Positions 1-6,467 of a stretch of 9,897 nt of DNA are shown here, in pieces. The position numbers were made by a program, and so were the translations under genes. The notes beneath the pieces are model-generated. The model had not been told where the DNA came from and ran no database searches. It saw only the letters and a list, made by a program, of their open reading frames with translations. Source of the DNA: RPQJ01 sp963714645 (lineage in GTDB: Bacteria > Pseudomonadota > Gammaproteobacteria > Steroidobacterales > Steroidobacteraceae); assembly GCA_963714645.1 (NCBI GenBank), contig CAVQQX010000037.1, positions 1 to 9,897 on the forward strand, written 5' to 3'. Within the stretch, counting starts at the first letter, position 1, and each line of letters begins with the position of its first letter.

Positions 1-1
1 C

Positions 2-889
2 GACTCGCCCACCCGCTGCACGCCACAAGTTGCCGCGACGATCGGTGCGGTGCGTCCCGACGTGGTCGTGTTCGACAACGCCGGGCGCACGGAGCAGCTG
101 CGGGTCGCGAAACAGGCGGGCGCACGCCTGGTGTTCACGAGCCGCTCGCCGCGGCTGCGCTGGAAAGCGTTCCGGCTCAGCTGGCTGCGGCTGCTCGACG
201 AGCACTGGATCGTGTTTCCGAAGTTCGTGACGGGCGGGCTCTCGCTGCTCGAGCGTCTCAAGCTCAGGCTGACACCGAGCTATTGCGTGCGGCACCTCGA
301 CACGCTGTTCACGCCTTCGCTGCCCGACGCGCGCGCCGCCTGGCTCGCGGGCCACGGCCTGCAGGAAGGGGGATATACGCTGTTCGTGCCGGGCGGACGC
401 GGCGACAGCCACGGCGCCTCGCTCGACCCGGCGGCTTTGTTCGTCGCCGCCGCCGAACGATTCGTGCGGGAGACGTCGCAGGTCGCCGTCGTCCTTACGG
501 GCCGCGGCGACGCGCCTTCTGCCTCGGCTCCGGGTGACCGGTTGCGGCTTCTGCCGCGCGTACGACCGGAGGAGGTGCAGCACCTGCTCGTCGGGGCGGC
601 ACGCGTCGTCAGCAACGGCGGTACGACCCTGGTCCATGCGCTCGCGCACGCCCAGGAGATCGTCGCCGTGGCGCTCGCGGACGACCAGGCGAGGCGGATC
701 CGGCGGGCGGCGCGCCTCGGCGTGGTCGTTTCCGCCCGGCCGTCGCCCGCGGCCATTGCCGCCGCCGCGACCCGGCTCGCGCGCAACGCCGACCAGGGTC
801 GCACGTTGCGCCGGCGCGCCGCCGGACTCGGCCTCGTCAACGGCGTCGACGATGCGGTCGCCGCGTTGCGACGACTCGCGCACGCCTGA
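2..889 (+). CDS. Putative GT-B-fold glycosyltransferase (MurG/PseG-like C-terminal half), 5'-truncated
   Basis: The frame is open to the left edge of the window, so the true start is probably outside it; a GTG at 50 is the first internal candidate but falls just before a beta-strand-like stretch (PDVVVFDNAG), so I do not believe it. About 295 residues are visible. The second half has the look of a GT-B nucleotide-sugar-binding domain: a glycine-rich strand-turn (FVPGGRGDS), alternating strands and helices, then SNGGTTLVHALAHAQEIVAVAL followed by DDQARRIRRAARLG, which resembles the donor-site GG-T-hydrophobic helix and the 'DQ..NA..L...G' segment of MurG- and PseG-like proteins. This suggests sugar transfer in envelope polysaccharide or LPS assembly, but donor and acceptor cannot be read from the sequence. 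No signal peptide or membrane helix is visible in the part present. It ends 36 bases before the GST gene on the same strand. The fold is a fair inference; the exact function is unknown. Confidence 0.6.
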   Translation, partial: DSPTRCTPQVAATIGAVRPDVVVFDNAGRTEQLRVAKQAGARLVFTSRSPRLRWKAFRLSWLRLLDEHWIVFPKFVTGGLSLLERLKLRLTPSYCVRHLDTLFTPSLPDARAAWLAGHGLQEGGYTLFVPGGRGDSHGASLDPAALFVAAAERFVRETSQVAVVLTGRGDAPSASAPGDRLRLLPRVRPEEVQHLLVGAARVVSNGGTTLVHALAHAQEIVAVALADDQARRIRRAARLGVVVSARPSPAAIAAAATRLARNADQGRTLRRRAAGLGLVNGVDDAVAALRRLAHA

Positions 890-914
890 GCAGCCCAGCC
901 CTTCATACCGACGC

Positions 915-919
915 GAGGA
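915..919 (+). promoter_or_regulatory. Shine-Dalgarno for the GST gene
   Basis: GAGGA lies six bases before the ATG at 926. It is the clearest ribosome-binding site in this part of the window and supports that start. Confidence 0.6.
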
Positions 920-925
920 ATACGC

Positions 926-1618
926 ATGTACGAGCTCTACATCGCCAACCGGAATTACTCGTCCTGGTCGCTGCGCCCGTGGGTGCTCATGACCGCGCGC
1001 GGCATACATTTCCACGAACGAATCACGCCCTTCGCGTCCGGCTCCAACTTCGAGGCGTTCCGGCAGTTCTCGCCCACCGGCAAGGTGCCGTGCCTGCGCG
1101 ACGGCGCGACTGTCGTCTGGGATTCGCTCGCCATCGCCGAGTACCTCGCCGAGATGCACCCGGGGCTGTGGCCGCTCGCGCGCGAGGCCCGCACCTGGGC
1201 CCGCTGTGCGAGCGCCGAAATGCACGCGGGCTTCGGCACGCTGCGCAACGTCTGCGGCATGAACGTGGGAGTGCGGGTGCGGCTGCGCGACCGGTCCGCG
1301 GCATTGCGCGTGGACTTGCAGCGGCTCGAGGAACTCTGGAGCGAAGGGCTCGAAAGGTTCGGCGGGCCCTACCTTGCCGGTAACGAGTTCACGATCGTGG
1401 ACGCTTTCTATTGCCCCGTCGCCTTCCGCGCCCGGACTTACGACCTTCGTTTCGAGGGCGAGGCCGCAACGTACCTGCAGCGGCTGCTGCAGCTGCCCGC
1501 GATGCTCGAGTGGGAGTCGGCGGCGCTGGCCGAGACCTGGCGCGACGCCGCTCACGACGAGGAGATCCTGCAGCACGGCGACGTGGTGGGCGACCTGCGT
1601 CGTCCGGCGCACGCCTGA
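926..1618 (+). CDS. Glutathione S-transferase family protein
   Basis: A 230-residue cytosolic protein of normal GST length. The N-terminal thioredoxin-like domain covers about residues 1-78. It starts with YIANRNYSSWSLRPW, a signature of the bacterial GST subgroup that uses a serine at the active site (Ser12/Ser13 candidates). It has the cis-proline of the glutathione site (GKVPCL, Pro55) and the Asp66-Ser67 pair that binds the gamma-glutamyl group (DSLAIAEYLAE). The rest, about residues 88-215, is the all-helical C-terminal domain, including the usual N-capping/hydrophobic staple region (GNEFTIVDAF). These proteins conjugate or reduce electrophiles with glutathione; the natural substrate cannot be deduced. 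The ATG at 926 is chosen for its Shine-Dalgarno and because the fold begins immediately. The stop is one base before the slyX start, so the two are probably co-transcribed. Confidence 0.92.
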   Translation: MYELYIANRNYSSWSLRPWVLMTARGIHFHERITPFASGSNFEAFRQFSPTGKVPCLRDGATVVWDSLAIAEYLAEMHPGLWPLAREARTWARCASAEMHAGFGTLRNVCGMNVGVRVRLRDRSAALRVDLQRLEELWSEGLERFGGPYLAGNEFTIVDAFYCPVAFRARTYDLRFEGEAATYLQRLLQLPAMLEWESAALAETWRDAAHDEEILQHGDVVGDLRRPAHA

Positions 1619-1619
1619 C

Positions 1620-1832
1620 GTGGTCACTGGCAGCGACTCGCGGCTCGAGGCGCTCGAGTTCAAGGTGGCGCACCTCGAGCGCGCGCTGCAGGAACTGAGC
1701 GACGTGCTGTACCGCCAGCAACGCGAACTCGACGCGTTGCGCGAGCGCGGGCAGCAGCTTCTTGCGCAGCTCCAGCAGCTCGAGGACCGCGCCGCCGACC
1801 CGAACGCGGTCGAGATACCACCGCACTATTGA
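1620..1832 (+). CDS. slyX: SlyX family protein
   Basis: A 70-residue protein starting at GTG 1620, one base after the GST stop. No ATG in this frame would keep the family's usual length (about 70-75 residues). Residues about 7-57 form one long coiled coil rich in Leu, Glu, Gln and Arg (RLEALEFKVAHLERALQEL, then QQRELDALRERGQQLLAQL). The C-terminus ends in EIPPHY; the final PPHY is the hallmark of SlyX. SlyX is a widespread small proteobacterial protein of unresolved biochemical role, named for its position near slyA/slyD in E. coli. Here it sits between a GST and a small membrane protein. No separate ribosome-binding site is obvious, which suggests translational coupling to the GST gene. Confidence 0.9.
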   Translation: MVTGSDSRLEALEFKVAHLERALQELSDVLYRQQRELDALRERGQQLLAQLQQLEDRAADPNAVEIPPHY

Positions 1833-1835
1833 CGC

Positions 1836-2021
1836 ATGGCCGGAGCGCGCCACAGGCCGGGCTGGATCGCATACGCGTCGGCGCTCACGTTCGCCGTGGT
1901 CGCGGGAGAGATCGTGCGCGACGAAAGCCCCGGCGCCGCCGCGCTCACGCTGGCGGTCGTGCCGGCCTATGTCGCTGCCTGGCGTTATGCGTACCGGTCG
2001 CCGGAGCTGTGGCCCTCGTAG
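1836..2021 (+). CDS. Small two-helix membrane protein, unknown function
   Basis: A 61-residue ORF whose ATG lies three bases after the slyX stop, so probably translated from the same message. After a basic N-terminus (MAGARHRPGW) there are two hydrophobic stretches, about residues 12-26 (YASALTFAVVAGEIV) and 35-52 (AALTLAVVPAYVAAWRYAY), joined by a short polar loop (RDESPG). This fits a small inner-membrane hairpin with a positively charged N-terminal end. I do not recognise a family. Support for it being real is the tight spacing, the amphipathic layout and the stop falling just before the convergent MOSC gene; shortness keeps the confidence moderate. Confidence 0.6.
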   Translation: MAGARHRPGWIAYASALTFAVVAGEIVRDESPGAAALTLAVVPAYVAAWRYAYRSPELWPS

Positions 2022-2031
2022 CGTCCGCTCC

Positions 2032-2847
2032 TCATTGCGCGAATGCAGTCGCGCCGACGGCGAGCGTCTCCCCCACTCCCGCCTCGACGATCGCGTTCAT
2101 GGCGAACGCGACCCCCCGCAGGTCGCGGTCGTAGCGGTACGTCTTGAGCGTACGGAGCGGCTCGTCGCCCTCGAGCACTCCGGTCGCCTGGTTGGTCGTG
2201 GTGATCACGCATCGCGTGCAGGGTTTCACCAGGCGCAGCTTCACCGGGCCGGCGGCGAGCGAGCCGATGCGGTCCTCGGCATAGGGCGTGCAGCCGTCGA
2301 TCAGCACGTTGGGACGGAAGCGGTCGACGGGCAAGGCGCGCGGAAGCCGCGAGTTCAAGTCGTCGAGCGAGGCGCGCGACAGCACGAGCACGGGGTAGCC
2401 GTCCGCGAAGAACGACTTGCCGTCGAGGCCCTGCGACCATTCGGGTTCGGTCCGACGCGAACGCGCGGGGTCGAAGCGGACGAGCCGCACGTCGCGCCCC
2501 AGCACGCCGCTCAACCAGGCCGCGGCCGCCTCGCCTTCGTCGCGCGCGAGGCACTGGTCGCGCCACACGGTCACTTCCCTGACGTCCCCCTCGGCACCGC
2601 CGGGCTCGAGCGGGACGACGAGCTCCCCGGCATCGGGTGCGGCGAGGCGCAGCGAGTGTGCGTCGATGGCCGGCACGATCAGCGCCAGCTGCGGCAGTTC
2701 GCGCTGCGTGAGGAAGCGCCCCGCGAGTGTCGTGACCATCCATTCGCGGTCGTGCCGCAGGCCCGTGGCGGTCAACTCCGCCCGCTCGAGGGCGATGCCC
2801 CGGCACGACTTGACCGGGTACACGAAGAGCGCGGCGATCGTGATCAT
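2032..2847 (-). CDS. MOSC domain protein (YcbX/mARC-like molybdenum-cofactor protein)
   Basis: A 271-residue protein with the two-part architecture of the YcbX/mARC family. The MOSC N-terminal beta-barrel domain spans about residues 1-120 (YPVKSCRGI at 10-18, GLRHDREWMV at 29-38). The MOSC domain proper follows (RFRPNVLIDG at 176-185, then YAEDRIG). The molybdenum site motif KPCTRCVITT lies at 208-217; by analogy with mARC the second cysteine, Cys213, is the likely cofactor ligand, with Cys210 the alternative. LRTLKTYR and the C-terminal VGETLAVG complete the domain. Relatives reduce N-hydroxylated compounds, taking electrons from a partner. E. coli YcbX carries its own C-terminal 2Fe-2S ferredoxin domain; this protein ends without one, so it would need a separate electron donor. 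It converges with the 61-residue gene (10 bases between stops) and diverges from the small ORF starting at 2847. Confidence 0.93.
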   Translation of the reverse strand: MITIAALFVYPVKSCRGIALERAELTATGLRHDREWMVTTLAGRFLTQRELPQLALIVPAIDAHSLRLAAPDAGELVVPLEPGGAEGDVREVTVWRDQCLARDEGEAAAAWLSGVLGRDVRLVRFDPARSRRTEPEWSQGLDGKSFFADGYPVLVLSRASLDDLNSRLPRALPVDRFRPNVLIDGCTPYAEDRIGSLAAGPVKLRLVKPCTRCVITTTNQATGVLEGDEPLRTLKTYRYDRDLRGVAFAMNAIVEAGVGETLAVGATAFAQ

Positions 2848-3221
2848 TGCGCAATTCTATACGGCGGCTACGGCGACATGGCGCGTACGCTGCCTCGTCG
2901 CCTCGCGGCTGGGACGACTTCGCCGCGGCATATCGCCTCGGTTACGAGCAGGATGCTGCGTACGAGGGGCGTCGCTTCGACGAGGTCGAGCCCGAACTCG
3001 CCCGTCGCTGGGACGATGCGCGCGGCGAATCGCGACTCGCATGGTCGGACGCGCGCGAGGCAGTGCGCGAAGCGTATGAGCGCGCCTCGGACGCACTCGG
3101 GAATATCCATGCGAGCATGGGCCCGTCTCCTCGACCGGAACTCGGGCCCGGCACGGCCGGGCGCGACCAAAGCCTGCGTCAGCCCGCGAGCGGCAGCGGG
3201 ATCGGGCGCCCGACCTGGTAG
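2847..3221 (+). CDS. Small hydrophilic protein of unknown function; start uncertain
   Basis: An ORF of 124 residues if translated from TTG at 2847, the only common start codon between the upstream in-frame stop and the conserved-looking part. The core, about residues 20-85, is highly charged and aromatic: GWDDFAAAYRLGYEQDAAY, then RFDEVEPELARRWDDA and WSDAREAVREAYERASD. This recalls small proteobacterial proteins with a 'W-D-D/Y..AYRYGYE' stretch followed by 'W.E.EP..R..W', which I know only as hypothetical. It has no signal peptide or membrane helix. Two things are odd. The N-terminus is short and basic (MRNSIRRLRRHGAYAASSPR) and may be non-native; an ATG at 2878 in another frame would need a one-base frameshift near 2915 to join the core. 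The last 40 or so residues are low-information and run into the 3' end of the opposing GGDEF-EAL gene. The core may be real while both ends are wrong. Confidence 0.5.
   Translation: MRNSIRRLRRHGAYAASSPRGWDDFAAAYRLGYEQDAAYEGRRFDEVEPELARRWDDARGESRLAWSDAREAVREAYERASDALGNIHASMGPSPRPELGPGTAGRDQSLRQPASGSGIGRPTW
2854..2859 (-). promoter_or_regulatory. Possible -10 element of the MOSC gene (near-leaderless)
   Basis: On the minus strand TAGAAT (5 of 6 to TATAAT) sits six bases before the MOSC ATG, so a transcript from it would begin at or beside the start codon. No convincing -35 hexamer is seen at the right distance. A perfect 10-base palindrome, ATTGCGCAAT, covers 2846-2855 and includes part of the start codon. 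Weak evidence. Confidence 0.25.
3146..3162. terminator. Short GC-rich hairpin between convergent genes
   Basis: GCCCGGC-ACG-GCCGGGC is a perfect seven-base stem with a three-base loop, 17 bases past the stop of the minus-strand GGDEF-EAL gene. There is no T-run on either strand, so it is not a classical intrinsic terminator. It could still act as a 3'-end stabiliser, or be chance in such GC-rich DNA. Confidence 0.3.
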
Positions 3222-5488
3222 CCCTGCACGAAATCAACGCCCATGCGGCGCGCCGAGTCGAGTGCGCTCAGGTCCTCGACCTGCTCGGCGATCACCTGGA
3301 AATTGAGCGAGCGCGCGAGCTTGATCATCGCGGCGACCATCGCCTGGTTCACGTTGTCGGAAGCGAGGTTGCGGATGAACGAGCCGTCGATCTTCAGGTA
3401 GTCGAGCGCCAGGTTCTTCAGGTTCGTGAACGAGCTCAGCCCGCGGCCGAAATCGTCGAGCGCGAAATGGCAACCCATGCCGTGCAGCACGCCGATGAAG
3501 CGGCGCGCGTGCTCGATGTTGGTGATGACCGAGTTCTCGGTGACCTCGAAGCAGACCCGGCTGGGGACGACGCCCGTGCGGTCGAGGCAGTCCACGACGA
3601 ACTCGAGGAAGCCCGCGTCGCCCAGCGTCTGTCCGGACAGGTTGATGCAGAGGCTGCGTTCGGGTGCTAGCCGGATCGCGCCGCGCGCGAGCGCGGTGAG
3701 CGCGGTCTGCACCACCCAGCGGTCGACGTGCGGCATGAGGCGGTAGCGCTCGGCCGCGCGCATGAACTCGGACGGCGCGACCGGCGTGCCCTTCTCGTCC
3801 TTGAGCCGCAGCAGCACCTCGAGGCCGGGCCCGCCCTCGACGTTGCTGCTCGAGACGTGGACGATCGGCTGCGCATGCAGCTCGAAACGGTTCTCCTTGA
3901 GCGCCGACTGCAGCAGCTGCAGCCAGACGATCTCGCCCCGCTGCCGGGCCGCAGCCTCGTCGCGCGCCGAGTAGACGTGCACGCGGCCGCCCTGGTTCTT
4001 CGCGACGTAGCAGGCCGAGTCGGCGGCGTGCAGCAGGTCCTCGATCGAGGTGCTCTCGCCCGTGACCTCGACGAGTCCGACACTGACGCCGACGCTGAAG
4101 ATCTTGTCTTTCCAGACGAACCGGTGGTCGTTGACCGCCCGCACGACGTCGTCCGCGATCTGCCGCGCCTTCTCGAGCGGGCAGCCGGCGAGCAGCACGC
4201 CGAACTCGTCCCCGCCCAGCCGGCCCACGGTGTCGGAGTCGCGCACCGCATCCTTGATGAGTGCGGCAACCTCGCGGAGCATGCTGTCGCCCGCGACGTG
4301 CCCGCACTCGTCGTTGACCGCCTTGAATCGGTCGAGGTCGAGGTAGCACAACACGTGACGCGCACCGCCGTGCGTCGCCTCGAGCGCCTCCTCGAGGCGC
4401 CGCTCGAACTCGCGCCGGTTGACCAGCCCCGTGAGCCCGTCGTGGCTCGCCTGGTACGACATCGCCTTCGTGAGGCCGCGCAGGTCGCTCACGTCGCGCA
4501 GCGCAATCACGGTGCCGTCGACCTGGCCGGAGGCGTCGCGCATCGGCGAGACGGTCACCTCGATCGAGCGCTCACCCTCGCTGTCGGGCGCGACCAGCAT
4601 GCCCCGCCGGCCGAGGTTGACGCGGGCGCCGGTCGCGATGCTCTGCCGCACCGGGTCGCCGAGCGCCTTGCGATCGCCCTCGTCCACGAGCTCGATCACT
4701 TCCGCGAGCGTATGCCCGATGATCTCGCCCGGCGGCTTGCCGATCAGGTGCTCGCCCGCCTTGTTGATGTAGACGATGCGGCCGTCGACGTCGGTCGTGA
4801 GCACGCTCTCGGCCAGCGAGTCGAGCGCTTCCCAGGCGTTGGCGTGGCTGCGCATCGGGGGCGCTGCATCGTGGCTCGGCGTCATCTCGAGCCCCGTGAC
4901 CATCACGGCGGGAGCGCCGTCGAGCATCGTGCGTGCGAACGAGAGTTCCAGCCGGTGCGGAGCGCCGGAAGCCGCGGGCTGCAGCTCGACCTCGAGGCGC
5001 TGCGGCGCCGACTGTCCGCTCACGTGGCGGCGCAGGTACTCGCGCACGAGCTCGGTGTAGTCGGCGTGCACGAGGTCCTCGAGCCGCCGCCCGACGAGCC
5101 GGGCCGGGCTCGCCACGCCGCAGAGCTCGGCGAAGCGTGCGTTGGCGAGCTGGATGCCGTCCCGCTCGACCAGCAGTGCCTCGTGCATGGTCTCGAGCAT
5201 GCGGCGGTAAACGGACTCGCGCTCCTGGCGCGTCGCGCTCTCCACCTGCAGTCGCTCGATGAGCCTGTCGACGCCCTGCGCGAGTTCCGCGGAGCTGCCC
5301 TCGCCCGCGTGCGGCGCCAGGCGTTCGCCCAGGTCGCCGCTCGACGTGACGGCCTGCAGCCGCTCGGCCAGCTCCTGCAGCCGTGCGAGCTCGCGCGAAC
5401 GCCGGAACAGCGCGACAGCCAGCACGGCCGCCACGGCACCCAGCAGGATCGACGCAAGCATCAAGATGTCGCTCTCCGGAACTGCCAT
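3179..5488 (-). CDS. Membrane-anchored PAS-PAS-GGDEF-EAL protein (c-di-GMP cyclase/phosphodiesterase)
   Basis: A 769-residue protein from ATG 5488. In order: one N-terminal transmembrane helix (about 10-28, MLASILLGAVAAVLAVALF) followed by RRSR, placing the rest in the cytoplasm; a helical HAMP-like/coiled segment (about 30-95); PAS 1 (about 97-205); PAS 2 (about 222-340, TTDVDGRIVYINKAGEHLIG); GGDEF (about 345-515); EAL (about 535-765). The cyclase signature GGDEF is intact at 425-429, and the inhibitory I-site RDSD lies at 416-419, exactly five residues before it. The EAL motif reads EVL at 557-559 within EVLLRL. Other phosphodiesterase residues are present: the Asn of NLSGQ, the Glu of EVTEN, the DDFG pair at 678-679, the Lys of LKIDGSF, the Glu of AEQVED and QGY near the end. 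It could therefore be bifunctional, with the PAS domains sensing an unknown cue. A start at 5461 (Met10), preceded by GGAGAG, is a reasonable alternative. The open frame continues far upstream of 5488 but is antisense to the methyltransferase gene and is not coding. Confidence 0.95.
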   Translation of the reverse strand: MAVPESDILMLASILLGAVAAVLAVALFRRSRELARLQELAERLQAVTSSGDLGERLAPHAGEGSSAELAQGVDRLIERLQVESATRQERESVYRRMLETMHEALLVERDGIQLANARFAELCGVASPARLVGRRLEDLVHADYTELVREYLRRHVSGQSAPQRLEVELQPAASGAPHRLELSFARTMLDGAPAVMVTGLEMTPSHDAAPPMRSHANAWEALDSLAESVLTTDVDGRIVYINKAGEHLIGKPPGEIIGHTLAEVIELVDEGDRKALGDPVRQSIATGARVNLGRRGMLVAPDSEGERSIEVTVSPMRDASGQVDGTVIALRDVSDLRGLTKAMSYQASHDGLTGLVNRREFERRLEEALEATHGGARHVLCYLDLDRFKAVNDECGHVAGDSMLREVAALIKDAVRDSDTVGRLGGDEFGVLLAGCPLEKARQIADDVVRAVNDHRFVWKDKIFSVGVSVGLVEVTGESTSIEDLLHAADSACYVAKNQGGRVHVYSARDEAAARQRGEIVWLQLLQSALKENRFELHAQPIVHVSSSNVEGGPGLEVLLRLKDEKGTPVAPSEFMRAAERYRLMPHVDRWVVQTALTALARGAIRLAPERSLCINLSGQTLGDAGFLEFVVDCLDRTGVVPSRVCFEVTENSVITNIEHARRFIGVLHGMGCHFALDDFGRGLSSFTNLKNLALDYLKIDGSFIRNLASDNVNQAMVAAMIKLARSLNFQVIAEQVEDLSALDSARRMGVDFVQGYQVGRPIPLPLAG

Positions 5489-5710
5489 GTTGAGGGTTGC
5501 GGACGCCCGCCTCCCTGCAAGGTTTGTAGTTCTTCTAGTCCAGGCTCCAAGCGTGCACAGCGAGCATAGCGGAACGGCTCGCGGCGACCCCCCGGATTCA
5601 CCATAATGCGCGGTGCTTTCGGCTTGTCGCGACGCGGCGCAGAACGTACGCTTCGCGCCGGCCGTCCGCGCCGTTTCCCACCGACTTGCCGCTTTCCGGA
5701 ATCCGCATCC
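5489..5710. promoter_or_regulatory. Divergent intergenic region
   Basis: This 222-base gap separates the minus-strand GGDEF-EAL gene from the plus-strand methyltransferase-like gene and must hold promoters for both. On the plus strand CATAAT at 5602-5607 (5 of 6 to a -10 box) is the best candidate, giving a leader of about 95 bases to the ATG at 5711; no good -35 hexamer lies at normal spacing. On the minus strand I see no convincing promoter, and no Shine-Dalgarno directly before ATG 5488. No coding signal of its own; an in-frame extension of the methyltransferase to 5606 is arginine-rich and looks non-coding. Confidence 0.4.
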
Positions 5711-6364
5711 ATGTTCGATGTCCAGTTCGCACGTCGCCAGATGATCGAGCAGCAGGTCCGCGCCTGGGAGGTGCTCGACCTCCAGGTGCTCGACGCCCTC
5801 GAACGCGTGCCGCGCGAGGAATTCGTCCCCGCGGCGTACCGTGAGATCGCGTTCGCCGACACGAACGTGCCGCTCGCCCACGGCCAGTCGATGCTCGCGC
5901 CGAAGCTGGAGGGCCGCATCCTGCAGTCGCTCGCGTTGCAGGCGGACGACCAGGCGCTCGTGGTCGGCACCGGCACCGGGTTCTTCGCGGCTTGCCTCGG
6001 GCGGCTCGCGGGCGCCGTGAGCGCGCTCGACCTGTTCGACGACTTCACCGCGGCCGCCAACGCCGCTTACCTGCGGCTCGGCATCCACAACGTGACGGCG
6101 GAGACGTTCGACGCGAGCCGGCTCGCCGAGCGCGACCGCTACGACGCGATTGCGCTGACCGCCTCGCTGCCCGTCTACGATGCGCGGTTCGAGCGGGCGC
6201 TGAAAGTCGGCGGACGGCTCTTCGTGGCCGTCGGCTCCGGCCCCGTACTCGACGCGCGGCGGATCACTCGCACCGGCCCGGGCGAGTGGCTGCGCGAGAG
6301 CCTGTTCGAGACCGGCATGACCCCGCTCATCCATGCCCCGGTGCCACCCCGGTTCGTCTTCTAG
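5711..6364 (+). CDS. Protein-L-isoaspartate O-methyltransferase-like SAM methyltransferase
   Basis: 217 residues from ATG 5711, close to the E. coli Pcm length of 208. An upstream in-frame ATG-type start at 5606 would add an arginine-rich, family-unlike leader, so it is rejected. The N-terminus (FDVQFARRQMIEQQVRAWEVLD, then ALERVPREEFVPAAYREIAFAD) matches the PCMT N-terminal region. The SAM-binding motif I is VVGTGTGFFAA, starting at residue 84, and the acidic residue after strand 2 is in SALDLFDD. Classical Pcm methylates isoaspartyl residues in damaged proteins and carries G-x-G-Q-T-I-S-Q-P before motif I; here the segment is AHGQSMLAPKLEGR, lacking the T-I-S-Q part. It belongs to the paralogue group usually annotated as PIMT that I recall beside tolC-waaA in many Beta- and Gammaproteobacteria, and true isoaspartate repair activity is uncertain. 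It lies 103 bases upstream of tolC on the same strand. The last 119 bases recur inverted at 9781-9897. Confidence 0.85.
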   Translation: MFDVQFARRQMIEQQVRAWEVLDLQVLDALERVPREEFVPAAYREIAFADTNVPLAHGQSMLAPKLEGRILQSLALQADDQALVVGTGTGFFAACLGRLAGAVSALDLFDDFTAAANAAYLRLGIHNVTAETFDASRLAERDRYDAIALTASLPVYDARFERALKVGGRLFVAVGSGPVLDARRITRTGPGEWLRESLFETGMTPLIHAPVPPRFVF

Positions 6365-6402
6365 ACGCCGCACATGTGGGACACTAGCCTATCGGGGGGC
6401 AG

Positions 6403-6427
6403 GTGATATAGTCTAGTACATCACTAG
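6403..6427. promoter_or_regulatory. Overlapping inverted repeats at the tolC promoter (possible operator)
   Basis: Two nested dyads cover the candidate -10 and start site: GTGAT at 6403-6407 with ATCAC at 6420-6424 (12-base gap), and CTAGT at 6413-6417 with ACTAG at 6423-6427 (5-base gap). The position suggests a repressor site of the kind that controls efflux genes, but no regulator gene is in the window and the dyads are short. Confidence 0.35.
6404..6412 (+). promoter_or_regulatory. Candidate extended -10 promoter for tolC
   Basis: TGATATAGT reads as TG-N-TATAGT, an extended -10 element (5 of 6 to TATAAT), in an A/T-rich island unlike its surroundings. It would start transcription near 6419, about 49 bases before the tolC ATG. 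No good -35 hexamer is seen, which is tolerated for extended -10 promoters. Confidence 0.45.
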
Positions 6428-6467
6428 TTGACCAGTCGTGGCCAGTCCGACTTCCAGCGTGAGCCCA

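Noticed and set aside
280..927. Minus-strand frame of 215 codons opposite the glycosyltransferase
   Set aside because: Antisense shadow with Arg/Ala/Ser/Thr-rich composition and no domain.
1762..3306. 514-codon plus-strand open frame
   Set aside because: Covers slyX, the small membrane gene and the antisense of the MOSC gene; composition is Arg/Ser/Pro/Ala-rich and matches no family.
3728..5569. 613-codon open frame on the plus strand
   Set aside because: It lies exactly antisense to the PAS-GGDEF-EAL gene, whose motifs are unmistakable. Its product is Arg/Ala/Val/His-rich with no recognisable domain, typical of long antisense frames in GC-rich DNA.
5489..6373. Extension of the GGDEF-EAL frame upstream to give a 1,064-residue protein
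   Set aside because: The extra 295 residues are antisense to the methyltransferase gene and Arg/Glu/Gly-rich without domains; a normal membrane-anchor start exists at 5488.
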